DNA from: Variovorax sp. 54
GTDB taxonomy: Bacteria; Pseudomonadota; Gammaproteobacteria; Burkholderiales; Burkholderiaceae_C
Assembly (NCBI RefSeq): GCF_002754375.1
Contig: NZ_PEFF01000001.1
Span: 62,001 to 126,000, forward strand
DNA length: 64,000 nucleotides
Reading direction: 5' to 3'
How positions within the stretch are numbered: the first letter of the stretch is position 1; the number at the start of each line of letters is the position of its first letter. The notes beneath the pieces were generated by a model. The model was given only the letters and a program-made list of their open reading frames with translations, was not told the origin of the DNA and did not search any database. Both the position numbers and the translations under genes were made by a program. Shown here piece by piece: positions 26,115 to 39,652 of this stretch.

Positions 26115-27953
26115 TCAGCCGTTCGACGTGTCGCGGCCGGCGCGCTTGCGGTCGCTTTCCTTCAGGAAACGCTTGCGCAGGCGCACGCTCTTGGGCGTGA
26201 TTTCGACCAGCTCGTCGTCCTCGATGAACTCGACGCCGTATTCCAGCGTGAGGTCGATCGGGGGCGTGATCTTGATCGCGTCTTCCTTGCCGCTCACGCG
26301 GAAGTTGGTCAGCTGCTTGGTGCGCGTGGCGTTCACCACGAGGTCGTTGTCGCGGCTGTGGATGCCGACGATCATGCCTTCGTACACCGGATCGTTCGCC
26401 TTCACGAACATGCGGCCGCGGTCGTCCAGCTTGCCCAGCGCGTAGGTGAAGATTTCACCGTCGTCCATCGAGATCAGTACGCCGTTCTTGCGGCTGCCGA
26501 TCTCGCCCTTGTGGGCTTCGTAGCTGTCGAAGATGTTGCTGATGAGGCCCGAGCCGCGCGTCAGGTTCAGGAATTCGTTCGTGAAGCCGATCAGGCCACG
26601 CGCCGGAATGCGGTACTCGAGGCGCACGCGACCGCGGCCGTCCGGTTCCATGTTGACCAGTTCGCCCTTGCGTTCGCCCAGTGCCTGCATCACGCCGCCC
26701 TGGTGACCTTCTTCGATGTCGGCCGTGACCAATTCGATGGGCTCGTGCTTCTCGCCGTTCACGGTGCGGAATACCACGCGCGGCTTCGACACGGCCATTT
26801 CATAGCCTTCGCGGCGCATGTTTTCCAGCAGGATGGTCAGGTGCAGTTCGCCGCGGCCCATGACTTCGAAGATGCCTTCTTCGTCGGTCTCGCTCACGCG
26901 CAGTGCCACGTTGTGCTGCAGTTCCTTTTGCAGGCGGTCCCAGATCTGGCGGCTGGTCACGAACTTGCCTTCGCGGCCGGCCAGCGGGCTGGTGTTCACG
27001 CAGAAGTTCATAGTCAGGGTCGGTTCGTCGACCTTGAGCATGGGCAGGGGCGCAGGCTTGTCCTTGTCGGTCACGGTGACGCCAATGCCGATGTCGGTGA
27101 TGCCGTTGATCAGCACGATTTCGCCGGGGCCGGCTTCGGTCGATTGCACGCGGTCCAGGCCCTGGAAGGTCAGCACCTGGTTGACGCGGCCCTTGACGGT
27201 CTTGCCGTCCGGACCTTCCATGACCAGCACGTCGGTCATGGGCTTGAGCGTGCCCTGGCTGATGCGGCCCACGCCGATGCGGCCGACGAAAGTCGAGAAG
27301 TCGAGGGCGGAAATCTGCAGCTGCAGCGGCGCGTTCGGGTCACCCTTTTGCGACGGCACGTGCTTCAGGATGGTGTTGAACAGGGCCGACATGTCGGGGC
27401 CCCACTGCTCACCGGCTGCGCCTTCTTCGAGCGACGACCAGCCGTTGATGCCCGAGGCGTACACCACGGGAAAGTCGAGCTGTTCGTCGGTCGCGCCGAG
27501 CTTGTCGAACAGGTCGAAAGCGGCGTTGACGACCTTGTCGGGGTTGGCGCCCGGCTTGTCGACCTTGTTCACGACCAGAATCGGCTTCAGGCCCAGGGCC
27601 AGTGCCTTCTTGGTCACAAAACGCGTCTGGGGCATCGGGCCTTCCTGCGCGTCGATCAGCAGCACCACGCCGTCGACCATCGACAGCGCGCGTTCCACTT
27701 CACCGCCGAAGTCCGCGTGGCCCGGGGTGTCGACGATGTTGATGTGCGTGCCTTCCCAGGTCACGGCGCAGTTCTTGGCCAGGATCGTGATGCCACGTTC
27801 CTTTTCGATGGCGTTGTTGTCCATCACCGTGTCGACGACCTTCTCGTGTTCGGCGAAGGTGCCCGACTGGCGCAGCAGCTGGTCGACCATGGTGGTCTTG
27901 CCATGGTCCACGTGGGCAATGATGGCGATATTGCGGATTTGCTTGGTACTCAT
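26115..27953 (-). CDS. typA: Translational GTPase TypA/BipA
   Basis: 612 residues. G-domain motifs are HVDHGKTT, the RGIT switch, DTPGHADF and NKVDKPGA, followed by the EF-G-like domains and the TypA-specific C-terminal domain. It acts on the 70S ribosome in stress and cold response and in 50S assembly. ATG 27953 overlaps the truB stop by 4 bp. It is the sixth gene of the rimP operon here. Confidence 0.95.
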   Translation of the reverse strand: MSTKQIRNIAIIAHVDHGKTTMVDQLLRQSGTFAEHEKVVDTVMDNNAIEKERGITILAKNCAVTWEGTHINIVDTPGHADFGGEVERALSMVDGVVLLIDAQEGPMPQTRFVTKKALALGLKPILVVNKVDKPGANPDKVVNAAFDLFDKLGATDEQLDFPVVYASGINGWSSLEEGAAGEQWGPDMSALFNTILKHVPSQKGDPNAPLQLQISALDFSTFVGRIGVGRISQGTLKPMTDVLVMEGPDGKTVKGRVNQVLTFQGLDRVQSTEAGPGEIVLINGITDIGIGVTVTDKDKPAPLPMLKVDEPTLTMNFCVNTSPLAGREGKFVTSRQIWDRLQKELQHNVALRVSETDEEGIFEVMGRGELHLTILLENMRREGYEMAVSKPRVVFRTVNGEKHEPIELVTADIEEGHQGGVMQALGERKGELVNMEPDGRGRVRLEYRIPARGLIGFTNEFLNLTRGSGLISNIFDSYEAHKGEIGSRKNGVLISMDDGEIFTYALGKLDDRGRMFVKANDPVYEGMIVGIHSRDNDLVVNATRTKQLTNFRVSGKEDAIKITPPIDLTLEYGVEFIEDDELVEITPKSVRLRKRFLKESDRKRAGRDTSNG

Positions 27954-28906
27954 GGTGTCGCTTCGGTCTGTGGTGCGTTCAAAAGAATTTGCTGAATTTC
28001 GATGGGGTTCAGCAAGCGCCCCGGGATCAGTTCGCCGGCGTTCACGTGGGCGGTGCCCAGGAACGCCTGCGGGTCGGTGCCGAACACGGCCACCGCTTCG
28101 GCATCGGCCCAGCCGCCGCGGCGGCGCAGGCCTGAAAGAAAACGTGCCGCATCTTCGGCGGCGAGCGTGACGCGGCTGTGGCCCTCGACCAGCGCTTCGG
28201 CAGGCAACAGGCGTGCCAGGCGCTCGTCTTCGGTCATGGCTTCGAGCGCCTCGATCGTGACGCACTGCGCCTCGCCGAAACCGCCCGTCGCTGTGCGGCG
28301 CAGGAAGCTCAGGTGCGCGCCGCAGCCCAGTGCCTCGCCGATGTCCTCGCCCAGGGTGCGAATGTAGGTGCCCTTGCTCACGCTCGCAACAATGCGGATG
28401 CTTGTGTCGTCCAGCCGCGTCAGCGCGAGCTTGTAAATGACGACGTCGCGCGGCGCGCGCTCGATCTCGATGCCTTCGCGTGCGTACTCGTACAGCGCCT
28501 TGCCGTCTTTCTTGAGCGCGCTGTGCATCGGCGGCACTTGGCGGATCGGGCCGGTAAACAGCGCTTCGACGCGGGCCAGGTCTTCTGGCGAAACCTGCAC
28601 CGGGCGCTCGGCGATCACCTCGCCCTCGGCGTCACCGGTGGTGGTCTTGACGCCCAGGCGCGCAACCGCCTCGTACGTCTTGTCGGCGTCGAGGTGCAGT
28701 TGACTGAATTTGGTGGCGGCGCCGAAACACAGCGGCAGCACGCCTGTGGCGAGCGGATCGAGCGTGCCGGTATGGCCCGCTTTTTCGGCGCGCAGCAACC
28801 ACTTGGCCTTTTGCAAGGCCTGGTTGCTGGAAAACCCCAGCGGCTTGTCGAGCAGCAACACCCCATGCACAGGGCGCCGCTGCACCCGTGTGCGTGGCGC
28901 GTTCAT
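27950..28906 (-). CDS. truB: tRNA pseudouridine-55 synthase
   Basis: 318 residues. The catalytic block [16 protein letters not shown] (Asp50) is intact, with the opening [16 protein letters not shown] and the C-terminal PUA-like segment ([14 protein letters not shown]). It forms pseudouridine 55 in the T-loop of tRNAs. It lies between rbfA (2-bp gap) and typA (4-bp overlap), the conserved order of the nusA-infB operon. Confidence 0.95.
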   Translation of the reverse strand: MNAPRTRVQRRPVHGVLLLDKPLGFSSNQALQKAKWLLRAEKAGHTGTLDPLATGVLPLCFGAATKFSQLHLDADKTYEAVARLGVKTTTGDAEGEVIAERPVQVSPEDLARVEALFTGPIRQVPPMHSALKKDGKALYEYAREGIEIERAPRDVVIYKLALTRLDDTSIRIVASVSKGTYIRTLGEDIGEALGCGAHLSFLRRTATGGFGEAQCVTIEALEAMTEDERLARLLPAEALVEGHSRVTLAAEDAARFLSGLRRRGGWADAEAVAVFGTDPQAFLGTAHVNAGELIPGRLLNPIEIQQILLNAPQTEATP

Positions 28907-28908
28907 CG

Positions 28909-29280
28909 CTAGTCGTCTTTCGAGCGCGAAGCAACGGCCTGTGCGATGAGCGCATTCATGTCGGCCGCACGCTCGGTGGTGCGGTCGAACAGGAAGTGCA
29001 GCGTCGGCACGGTGTGGATGTGCAGGCGCTTGAACAGGCCGTTGCGCAGGAAGCCTGCGGCCTGGTTCAGCGCTTCGGTGGTCTCGGCCACGTCGCCTGT
29101 GAGCAAGCTGAAGAAGATCTTCGCGTGCGCATAGTCGGGCGTGACCTCGACCGCCTGGATCGTGACCATGCCCACGCGCGGGTCCTTCAACTCGCGCGCG
29201 ATCAGTTCCGTCAGATCGCGCTGGATCTGGTCGGCAACCTTGAACGCGCGGTTGGGTGCGGCAGCTTTTCTTTTGGGCAT
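28909..29280 (-). CDS. rbfA: 30S ribosome-binding factor A
   Basis: 123 residues. The KH-like core is visible in [40 protein letters not shown] and the C-terminal [19 protein letters not shown]. It takes part in 16S rRNA 5'-end maturation and cold adaptation. It is separated from infB by 117 bp, the largest gap inside this operon. Confidence 0.93.
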   Translation of the reverse strand: MPKRKAAAPNRAFKVADQIQRDLTELIARELKDPRVGMVTIQAVEVTPDYAHAKIFFSLLTGDVAETTEALNQAAGFLRNGLFKRLHIHTVPTLHFLFDRTTERAADMNALIAQAVASRSKDD

Positions 29281-29397
29281 TTATTCAATCACTAGCGTCG
29301 CGAAATCGGGCTCAGTGCAAGGCGCGCCGTCGCAGACAGTACTTCAGTACGGCCAGACGGCTGCAACGCGGCAATGAGCTCGATATCGTGGCGCGCG

Positions 29398-32385
<2,988 letters not shown>

Positions 32386-32408
32386 ATTGCTTTCGTGCCT
32401 CCATACCG

Positions 32409-33893
32409 TCACTCTTGGCCGGCGAACCAATGTTCGCGGGCTTTCAAGATGAGGGCTTTGGCGTCATCGGCGCTCAGGCCGGTGATTTCGGTGAGTTCAT
32501 CGACCGCGAGGTCGGCCAGGTCGTCACGGGTATTCACACCCGCTTCGGCCAACTGGGGAATCAGGTCGGGGTTGAGGCCTTCGAGGTCGCGCAGGTTCTG
32601 CGAAACGGTTTCGACGCCCTCTTCCTTGGCGATTTCCATGGTCAGCAGCGCATCCTTTGCACGGGCGCGCAGCTCATTGATGGTGTCTTCGTCGAAGGCC
32701 TCGATCTCAAGCATCTCGGAGATCGGCACGTAGGCCACCTCTTCGAGGCTGTTGAACCCCTCCGAAATCAGGATGTCGGCGATTTCCTCGTCGACATCGA
32801 GCTTTTCCATGAAGAGCTTGCGGCTGGTATCGGTTTCGACGGCCTGTTTCTGGGCCGACTCGTTGGCGTCCATGATGTTGATCTTCCAACCGGTGAGGTC
32901 AGAAGCCAGACGCACGTTCTGGCCGCCGCGGCCGATGGCGATCGCGAGGTTTTCCTCATCGACCACCACATCCATGGCGTGCTTTTCTTCATCGACCACG
33001 ATCGACGAGACGTTGGCCGGCGCCAGGGCACCGATCACGAACTGGGCCGGGTCTTCGCTCCACAGCACGATGTCCACGCGCTCGCCAGCGAGTTCGTTGG
33101 TCACGGCGTTGACGCGGGTGCCACGCACGCCGACACAGGTGCCGATCGGGTCGACACGCTTGTCGTGCGAGAGCACGGCGATCTTGGCGCGCGAACCGGG
33201 GTCGCGGGCGCAGCTCTTGATTTCGAGCAGGCCTTGTTCGATCTCGGGCACTTCCTGGCGGAACAGCTCGATCATGAACTCGGGGGCCGAGCGCGACAGA
33301 ATGATCGGCGCGCCGCGCAGCGTCAGGTCGACCTCCATGATCATGGCCCGCACGCGGTCGCCGTTGCGCAGGTTTTCCTTGGCGATCATCTCGCTGCGGC
33401 GCAGGCGGCCTTCGACGCGCCCGGCTTCCACGATGATGTCGCCCTTGTCCAGGCGCTTGACGGTGCCCACGAAGATCTTGTCGCCGCGCGACATGAAGTC
33501 GTTAAGCAGCATCTCGCGCTCGGCGTCGCGGATCTTCTGCAGGATCACCTGCTTGGCAGCCATGGCGCCGATGCGGCCGATCGGCACCGAGTCCACCGAT
33601 TCCTCGATGTACTCGCCGACTTCGATGTCCGACATTTCTTCCTTGGCCTCGAACAGGAGGATTTCCTGGTCGGGCAGTTGCAGGCCGGCCTCATCGGGAA
33701 CGACGTGCCAACGGCGGAAAGTTTCGTAGTCGCCGCTGTCGCGATCGACCGCCACGCGGATATCCACGTCACCCTGATGGAGCTTCTTGGTGGCTTGCGC
33801 CAGTGCGGATTCGACCGCGCCGAAGACCACGTCGCGTTCGACGTTCTTCTCGCGCGAGATCGCATCCACCAACATCAACATTTCGCGATTCAT
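32409..33893 (-). CDS. nusA: Transcription termination/antitermination protein NusA
   Basis: 494 residues. An N-terminal RNA-polymerase-binding domain is followed by S1 ([20 protein letters not shown]), KH1 with [23 protein letters not shown]2 with [13 protein letters not shown], and two C-terminal acidic helix-hairpin repeats (about 360-490) as in E. coli NusA. It binds nascent RNA and polymerase. In E. coli it autoregulates the rimP-nusA-infB operon, which is relevant to the leader seen here. It is 17 bp after rimP. Confidence 0.97.
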   Translation of the reverse strand: MNREMLMLVDAISREKNVERDVVFGAVESALAQATKKLHQGDVDIRVAVDRDSGDYETFRRWHVVPDEAGLQLPDQEILLFEAKEEMSDIEVGEYIEESVDSVPIGRIGAMAAKQVILQKIRDAEREMLLNDFMSRGDKIFVGTVKRLDKGDIIVEAGRVEGRLRRSEMIAKENLRNGDRVRAMIMEVDLTLRGAPIILSRSAPEFMIELFRQEVPEIEQGLLEIKSCARDPGSRAKIAVLSHDKRVDPIGTCVGVRGTRVNAVTNELAGERVDIVLWSEDPAQFVIGALAPANVSSIVVDEEKHAMDVVVDEENLAIAIGRGGQNVRLASDLTGWKINIMDANESAQKQAVETDTSRKLFMEKLDVDEEIADILISEGFNSLEEVAYVPISEMLEIEAFDEDTINELRARAKDALLTMEIAKEEGVETVSQNLRDLEGLNPDLIPQLAEAGVNTRDDLADLAVDELTEITGLSADDAKALILKAREHWFAGQE

Positions 33894-33910
33894 GCCACCA
33901 CTCCTCTTGT

Positions 33911-34540
33911 TCAGTCCGGAACGTTCGTTCCGTCGTCAATATCTGAAAAACCCGGTTGGGTTTTGGCCTTGCGGCCCTTGAAATCCACAATCGGCGCGAG
34001 CCGCGCATCGCGCAGCTCGTCCAATACGAAGCCCAGCGCATGCAACGGTGCAGGCGCGCGCTTCTTGCTCACTTTTTGACCGGGCTTGGCCTTGGGCTCG
34101 TCGCTCCAGACGATCTGCCAACCCGAACCGCTTTCAGCACGCTCCAGCGTGCCGCGAAACTTCTTGCGGGTGGCCGACACCTGACCCGCCGCGGCAGCGC
34201 CCATGGGCGCCTTGAGGGTGAGGTCAATCACCGCACCCACGAATCGCCCGAAATCCTGTTCATTGCGCAAGGGGCGATCGATACCGGGCGAGGAAACCTC
34301 GAGCCGCTTGTAATCGACCGCATCGACTTCCAGCGCGAATTGCAGCTGGCGCGTGACCTTCTCGCAGTCTTCCACCGTCACGAAGGGCTCGGGCACGCCG
34401 GCCGCCACATCTTCGGAGGTGGGGGGCGTCCAGGGCAAATCAATCGTCACGCGCAGCAATCCTCCGGCCGAGCGCTCGACCTCGACCAGGTCGTAGCCGA
34501 GACCGGCCACGGTTTGTTCTACTGTTTGCTGCAATGCCAC
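33911..34540 (-). CDS. rimP: Ribosome maturation factor RimP
   Basis: 209 residues from GTG 34540. I took this start because the protein then begins (V/M)[19 protein letters not shown], the conserved RimP opening. The family blocks are [30 protein letters not shown] and a C-terminal barrel. It is longer than E. coli RimP (about 150) because of an insertion around residues 140-175. It assists 30S maturation. First gene of the operon, with a 187-bp upstream gap. Confidence 0.92.
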   Translation of the reverse strand: MALQQTVEQTVAGLGYDLVEVERSAGGLLRVTIDLPWTPPTSEDVAAGVPEPFVTVEDCEKVTRQLQFALEVDAVDYKRLEVSSPGIDRPLRNEQDFGRFVGAVIDLTLKAPMGAAAAGQVSATRKKFRGTLERAESGSGWQIVWSDEPKAKPGQKVSKKRAPAPLHALGFVLDELRDARLAPIVDFKGRKAKTQPGFSDIDDGTNVPD

Positions 34541-34639
34541 GTGTTTGAAAGCGCCTTCTGAATCAATGCCCAAGCCGCAGCACCCGCCCACCACGGATGC
34601 CACGACGCCAAATAATTGCTGCTTGAGAATGCATAGACC

Positions 34640-34669
34640 AAAAAAAACGGGCGGTTGGTACCCGCCCGT
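34640..34669 (-). terminator. Rho-independent terminator upstream of rimP
   Basis: On the minus strand ACGGGCGG-GTACCAA-CCGCCCGT makes a perfect 8-bp stem followed directly by a run of T (34646 down to 34640). It lies 59 bp beyond the MFS stop (34728) and 100 bp before rimP. It most simply ends the MFS transcript. Because a -10-like TATAAT lies between it and the MFS gene, it could also act as an attenuator in the rimP leader. Confidence 0.85.
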
Positions 34670-34686
34670 TTGGTCGTGAGCCTCGA

Positions 34687-34715
34687 ATTATATGCTATTC
34701 GCGTGCATAAATGAA
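34687..34715 (-). promoter_or_regulatory. Candidate sigma70 promoter upstream of rimP
   Basis: On the minus strand TTCATT (34715-34710) is followed, after a 17-bp spacer, by a perfect TATAAT (34692-34687). This would start RNA near 34680, just before the terminator hairpin at 34640-34669. The -10 is consensus, the -35 is poor. It is the best sigma70-like match in the 187-bp gap, which otherwise holds no gene. Confidence 0.5.
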
Positions 34716-34727
34716 GGACATCGGTAT

Positions 34728-35933
34728 TCAAACGGCCAGCGGGCGTCTGTATTTCGACCAGACCACGGCAAACAACACCGCGCCCAGCGCCAATGCGGCC
34801 GCGGCCACCAGCAAAGGCAGCTCGAAAGAGCCGGTGCGCTGCGCCAGTGGCGCCGCGAACAACGGCCCGATGATCTGCCCCACCCCGTAGGACGCCGTGG
34901 CATAGCCGATCAGCCCGGCCGCCGCGTTGCCGCGCAGCCGGCGAGCTTCCCGCATGGCGAAAAGTGTGATGGCGGTGAAAGGCATGCCGAGCAGCAGGCT
35001 GCCCAATGCAAAACCGGCAATGGTCGGCCAGGCCACCGAAAGCACGACGCCAAGTGCCTGCAACGCATAGGCGGCGGCCAGCAACAGCCGGTTGTCCCAA
35101 TGCGCCGGGGCGCGGGCACCGATCAATGCGCCCGGAATGATGGCGACCCCGAACAACGGCCAGAAGAAATCCGGCCACGACGAACCTGGCAATGCCTGCC
35201 GGGCGATCACGGGCAGGAAGGTGGCAGTGATGATGTAGCCAAAGCCTGCCAGCCCATAGAGCGCGACCAGCCAGATCGCGTCGCTGCGCGCCGAGGCCGA
35301 TCCGGTGGCGCCAGCGGTCGCGGCCGGGCTGGCAACCGTCCCGCCCGCCCCCGCCCCCACCCGCTCGCCATCGTCGAACACCCGCCAGATCACCGCGATC
35401 AGCACCACGGCCAGCAATCCGAGGCCGATCCAGCCCGCTTCCGAACCCCAGCGACCCAGTGCACCGCCCAGCAGCCCTGTCATGGCGATCCCGATGCCCG
35501 GCCCGGTGTAGATCACGCCGGCCAGCGCGGGCGAATTCGTCTCGGCCAGCCGGCGCAGCCCCCAACCCGAGGCGAACACGAAGACCCAGGCGCTCATCAC
35601 CCCGGCCGCCGCGCGCAGCACGCCCCACCCGATGAAGCTGTGCAGCAACCCCATGCCGACCAGCAGCGCCGCCGTGGCCAGCAGGCCACCGCGCACCATG
35701 CTCGACGCCTTGATGCCGATGGCTGCGCAGCTCACCGCGCCGAAGAAATAGCCCAGGTAATTAAGAGAAGCCAAGAGGCCGCCGCCAGCCAGCTCGAGTT
35801 TTCCCTCGCTCAGCATGATGGGCAGCATGGGCGTGAAGGCAAAGCGCCCCAGGCCCATGGCCACCGCCAGCGTGACCATGCAGGCCAGTGCCGCGCGCCA
35901 GGCGCCGCGCCGGTCGCGTCCGATTCCCGACAT
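34728..35933 (-). CDS. MFS transporter (YbfB/YjiJ family)
   Basis: About 401 residues, twelve hydrophobic segments with a charged central loop (about residues 190-220, Ala/Gly-rich). The opening GLGRFAFTPMLPIML is diagnostic of the YbfB/YjiJ group of MFS transporters. ATG 35933 was chosen because GGAG stands 9 bp upstream; a TTG at 35942 is too close to it. It is 19 bp downstream of the yejF end on the same strand... upstream in transcription lies nothing close, since yejF ends after this gene starts only in map order. Substrate unknown. Confidence 0.85.
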   Translation of the reverse strand: MSGIGRDRRGAWRAALACMVTLAVAMGLGRFAFTPMLPIMLSEGKLELAGGGLLASLNYLGYFFGAVSCAAIGIKASSMVRGGLLATAALLVGMGLLHSFIGWGVLRAAAGVMSAWVFVFASGWGLRRLAETNSPALAGVIYTGPGIGIAMTGLLGGALGRWGSEAGWIGLGLLAVVLIAVIWRVFDDGERVGAGAGGTVASPAATAGATGSASARSDAIWLVALYGLAGFGYIITATFLPVIARQALPGSSWPDFFWPLFGVAIIPGALIGARAPAHWDNRLLLAAAYALQALGVVLSVAWPTIAGFALGSLLLGMPFTAITLFAMREARRLRGNAAAGLIGYATASYGVGQIIGPLFAAPLAQRTGSFELPLLVAAAALALGAVLFAVVWSKYRRPLAV

Positions 35934-35952
35934 TTTTTGCAATCTCCGTGTT

Positions 35953-37596
35953 TTATTCCAGCAGCGCCGCCGCCACCAGTTTCTGTGTGTAGGGATGCTC
36001 GGGAGCGTCGAGAACGCGCAGGGCTGGTCCGGATTCGAGAATCGCGCCGTCCTTCATCACGATGACCTGGTGCGCCATGGCGCGGATCACCTCGACGTCG
36101 TGCGTGATCAGCAGGTAGCTCAGCCCCCGCTCGCGCTGCAGCCGCTGCAGCAGGCCGAGCACCTGCTTCTGGATGGTCACGTCGAGCGCGCTGGTGGGCT
36201 CGTCGAGCACCAGCAGCCGCGGATCGACGATCAGCGCCCGGGCGATCGCCAGCCGCTGGCGCTGCCCGCCCGAGAACTCGTGCGGATAGCGGTCGAGCAG
36301 CGCGGGAAACTGAGCCTCGCTCAGTCCCACGTCGGCCAGCGCCGCGAGCGCGCGCACCCGGCGGGCCGCAGTGTCGAGCTCGGGTGCGTGCACGCGCAGC
36401 CCCTCGCCCACGATCTGCTCCACCGTCATGCGCGGCGAGAGTGACGAGAACGGGTCCTGGAACACCACCTGCATCGTGCGGCGCAGCGCGAGGTCGGAGG
36501 CGCGGTCCACCGCCCAGCCCTTCCCCGTCACCTGCAGTTCGCCCCGGTGCTTGAGCAGGCCGAGCGCGGCCAGTGCCAGCGTCGACTTGCCCGAGCCCGA
36601 TTCGCCGACCACGCCCAGCGTCTCGCCCGGCGCAATCCGGAAATCGGCGCCCTGCACGGCGACGAACTCGCCCTTGCGGAACCAGCCTGCAAAGCCGGGG
36701 CGCGACACCGGATAGCTCACACGCAGCGCCCGCGCCTCAAGCACCGGCGGCGCCGCGCCATCGGCGGCGGCCTCGGCCACGTCGCGCGCCGGATGGCTGT
36801 CGATCAGCTTGCGGGTGTAAGCGTGTTGCGGCGCCTCGAACACCGTGCCCACCGGGCCGTGCTCGACGATGTGGCCGCGCTCCATCACCGCCACGCGGTC
36901 GGCGAAACGGCGCACCAGGTTCAGGTCGTGGGTGATGAGCAGCACGGCCATGCCGTACTTGCGCTGCAGGTCGGCCAGCAGTTCGAGGATCTGCGCGCGC
37001 ACCGTGACGTCGAGCGCCGTGGTCGGCTCGTCGGCCAGCAGCAGGCGCGGCTTGCAGGCCAGCGCCATCGCGATCATCGCGCGCTGGCGCTGACCGCCCG
37101 ACAGCTGGTGCGGAAACGACCTCGCCCGCCGCGCCGGCTCGGGAATGCCGGTATCGGCCAGCAGTTGGACAGAAGCCTCCTGCGCGGCGCGGGCCGACAG
37201 CCCTTCGTGCAACTCCAGCACCTCAGCGATCTGGTCGCCCACGGTGTAGAGCGCATTGAGCGCGGTCATCGGCTCCTGGAAGATCATCGCGATCTCCTTG
37301 CCACGGATGCCGCGCAGTTCGCGCTCCGGAATCGACAGCAGGTCGCGCGCACCGCGCTGATCTTGCGAACCCGACAGGGCTGCCACGCCGGCGAGATCCG
37401 CGTTCTGCACCAGCCGCAGCAGCGAGAGCGCCGTGACGGTCTTGCCCGAGCCCGACTCGCCAACCAGCGCGAGCTTTTCTCCCGCCGCAATCTGCAGGTC
37501 GATGCCGTGCACCACCGGCTTGCCGCCGAACGAGACACGCAGCCCCTTCACGTCGAGCAAGGGTTGGTTCTTCGTCGTATCGCGCATCGTCGTCAT
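35953..37596 (-). CDS. yejF: Peptide ABC transporter, double ATPase (YejF type)
   Basis: 547 residues with two complete ABC domains in one chain. Domain 1 has Walker A GESGSGKT (near residue 44), signature LSGGQRQR and Walker [14 protein letters not shown]. Domain 2 has [16 protein letters not shown] and [13 protein letters not shown]. Both end in oligopeptide/dipeptide-type C-terminal segments. This is the YejF layout of the oligopeptide and microcin C importer. ATG 37596 overlaps the yejE stop by 4 bp. It is the last gene of yejABEF; the MFS gene follows 19 bp later. Confidence 0.92.
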   Translation of the reverse strand: MTTMRDTTKNQPLLDVKGLRVSFGGKPVVHGIDLQIAAGEKLALVGESGSGKTVTALSLLRLVQNADLAGVAALSGSQDQRGARDLLSIPERELRGIRGKEIAMIFQEPMTALNALYTVGDQIAEVLELHEGLSARAAQEASVQLLADTGIPEPARRARSFPHQLSGGQRQRAMIAMALACKPRLLLADEPTTALDVTVRAQILELLADLQRKYGMAVLLITHDLNLVRRFADRVAVMERGHIVEHGPVGTVFEAPQHAYTRKLIDSHPARDVAEAAADGAAPPVLEARALRVSYPVSRPGFAGWFRKGEFVAVQGADFRIAPGETLGVVGESGSGKSTLALAALGLLKHRGELQVTGKGWAVDRASDLALRRTMQVVFQDPFSSLSPRMTVEQIVGEGLRVHAPELDTAARRVRALAALADVGLSEAQFPALLDRYPHEFSGGQRQRLAIARALIVDPRLLVLDEPTSALDVTIQKQVLGLLQRLQRERGLSYLLITHDVEVIRAMAHQVIVMKDGAILESGPALRVLDAPEHPYTQKLVAAALLE

Positions 37597-38636
37597 TTGT
37601 CGGCCTTCCGGGGGTCGAGCGCATCGCGCAGTGCGTCGCCCATGAAGGTCAGCAGCATCAGCGTGACGACCAGCACACAGAAGGTGGACAGCGAAATCCA
37701 CCAGGCGTCGATGTTCCCCTTGCCCTGGCTCAGCAGCTCGCCGAGCGACGGCGTGCCGGGCGGAACGCCCAGGCCAAGGAAGTCGAGCGAAGTCAGCGCG
37801 AGGATGGCCGCGCTCATGCGGAACGGCAAGAAGGTGACGACCGGCACCATGCTGTTGGGCAGGATGTGACGCCACATGATCTGCAGGTTGCCCACACCGA
37901 GCGCGCGCGCGGCGCGCACGTAGTCCATCTGGCGGTTGCGCAGGAACTCGGCGCGCACGTAGTCCGACAGCCCCATCCAGCCGAACAGGCTCAGCAAGAT
38001 CAGCAGCAGCGACACGCTGGGCGTGAAGATCGCGCTGAAGATGATCAGCAGGTACAGCTCGGGCATCGCGCTCCAGATCTCGATCAGGCGCTGGAAGGTC
38101 AGGTCGATCTTGCCGCCGAAGAAACCCTGCACGGCGCCGGTCGCGATGCCCAGCACCACCCCGACCACCGTGAGCGCGAGTGCGAACAGCACGCTCACAC
38201 GAAAGCCGTAGATCAGCTGGGCCAGCAGGTCGCGCCCGCGCTCGTCGGTGCCCAGCAGGTTGGCGTGCGAAGGCGCCGCGGGGTTCGGCGGCTTCGAGAA
38301 ATAGTTGAGCGTGGTCGGGCCGTAGCGGTTGGGCGCATACAGCGCCCAGTTGTCGCCCTGGGTGATGCGTTGCTCGATGAACGGGTCGAGGTAGTCGGCG
38401 GGCGTTTCGAAATCGCCGCCGAAGGTCTTCTCGGAATAGTCGCGCAGCACGGGGAAATAGGTCTGGCCTTCGTAGCGCACCACCAACGGCTTGTCGGTGG
38501 ACAGCACATCGGCGAACAGGCTCAGCACCACCAGCGTCGAGAAGACGACCAGGCTCCAGAACCCCAGCGGGTTACGGCGAAAACGGTGCCAGGCACGGCG
38601 CCCGGGGCTCACAGACACGGCGGCGGCTTCAGTCAA
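37593..38636 (-). CDS. yejE: Peptide ABC transporter permease (YejE type)
   Basis: 347 residues, OppC/YejE-like: one N-terminal membrane segment, a large periplasmic loop (about residues 50-140, with YFPVLRDYSEKTFGG typical of YejE), then five segments with the EAA-type loop (YVRAARALGVGNLQIMWRHI). The start is TTG 38636, overlapping the yejB stop by 8 bp; no ATG fits the N terminus. It pairs with YejB. Confidence 0.9.
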   Translation of the reverse strand: MTEAAAVSVSPGRRAWHRFRRNPLGFWSLVVFSTLVVLSLFADVLSTDKPLVVRYEGQTYFPVLRDYSEKTFGGDFETPADYLDPFIEQRITQGDNWALYAPNRYGPTTLNYFSKPPNPAAPSHANLLGTDERGRDLLAQLIYGFRVSVLFALALTVVGVVLGIATGAVQGFFGGKIDLTFQRLIEIWSAMPELYLLIIFSAIFTPSVSLLLILLSLFGWMGLSDYVRAEFLRNRQMDYVRAARALGVGNLQIMWRHILPNSMVPVVTFLPFRMSAAILALTSLDFLGLGVPPGTPSLGELLSQGKGNIDAWWISLSTFCVLVVTLMLLTFMGDALRDALDPRKADK

Positions 38637-39642
38637 ACTTCACCCTCGGATCGACCCAGACGTAGCAAAGATCGGAAATGAGCTTGGTCACCAGCCCGAT
38701 CAGCGTGAACAGATACAGCGTGCCCAGGAACACCGGGTAGTCGCGCCGCAGCACGCTCTCGTAGCTGAGCAGGCCCATGCCGTCGAGCGAGAACAGCGTC
38801 TCGATGAGCAGCGCGCCCGAGAAAAAAGCGCCGATGAAGGCCGTCGGAAAGCCCGTGATGATCGGGATCAGCGCATTGCGGAACACGTGCTTCCACAGCA
38901 CCTGCCGCTCGGCCAGCCCTTTGGCGCGCGCCGTCAGCACGTACTGCTTGCGGATCTCCTCGAGGAAGGAGTTCTTGGTGAGCATCGCGGTGATCGCGAA
39001 GCTGCCCAACACCATGGCCGTCACCGGCAAGGTGATGTGCCACAGGTAGTCGACGATACGAGCGCCCCAGCTCAAAGACTCCCAGTTCGGCGAGGTCAGC
39101 CCGCGCAGCGGAAACCACTGCAGCTGGCCGCCGAAGATCACCAGGAGCGCCACGCCCAGCACGAAACCCGGAATGGCGTAGCCGACGAGCACCAGCAGCG
39201 TCGTGAAGAAGTCGAAGCGCGAGCCCGCGCGCACCGCCTTGGCCACCCCCAGCGGCACCGCGATGAGGTAGCTGATGAAGAAAGTCCACAGCCCCAAGCT
39301 GATCGACACCGGCAGCTTCTCCTTGATGAGCTGCCACACGTCCTTGCTCTGGAAGAAGCTCTTGCCCAGATCGAAGCGCGCGAACTGCTTGAGCATCTGC
39401 CAGAAGCGCTCGGGCGCCGGCTTGTCGAAACCGTAGAGCGCCTTGATCTCGGCCACCTGCTTGGCATCGAGCGTGCGGCCGGTGGGGCCGCCGGAGATGC
39501 GGTTCTCTTTGTTGGTGAGTTGCGAGAGCAGCTGCTCGGCCGGACCGCCCGGCACGAACTGCACGATCGCGAAATTGAGCAGCAGCACGCCGAACAGCGT
39601 GGGAATGATCAGCAGGAGGCGTCGGATCAGGTAGGCGGCCAT
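38629..39642 (-). CDS. yejB: Peptide ABC transporter permease (YejB type)
   Basis: 337 residues, OppB/YejB-like. It opens MAAYLIRRLLLIIPTLFGV and has the periplasmic insert with RISGGPTG that separates YejB from DppB. The EAA loop is YVLTARAKGLAERQVLWKHV. Six membrane segments. It lies 10 bp after yejA and overlaps yejE. Confidence 0.92.
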   Translation of the reverse strand: MAAYLIRRLLLIIPTLFGVLLLNFAIVQFVPGGPAEQLLSQLTNKENRISGGPTGRTLDAKQVAEIKALYGFDKPAPERFWQMLKQFARFDLGKSFFQSKDVWQLIKEKLPVSISLGLWTFFISYLIAVPLGVAKAVRAGSRFDFFTTLLVLVGYAIPGFVLGVALLVIFGGQLQWFPLRGLTSPNWESLSWGARIVDYLWHITLPVTAMVLGSFAITAMLTKNSFLEEIRKQYVLTARAKGLAERQVLWKHVFRNALIPIITGFPTAFIGAFFSGALLIETLFSLDGMGLLSYESVLRRDYPVFLGTLYLFTLIGLVTKLISDLCYVWVDPRVKFD

Positions 39643-39652
39643 GCGTGTTCTT

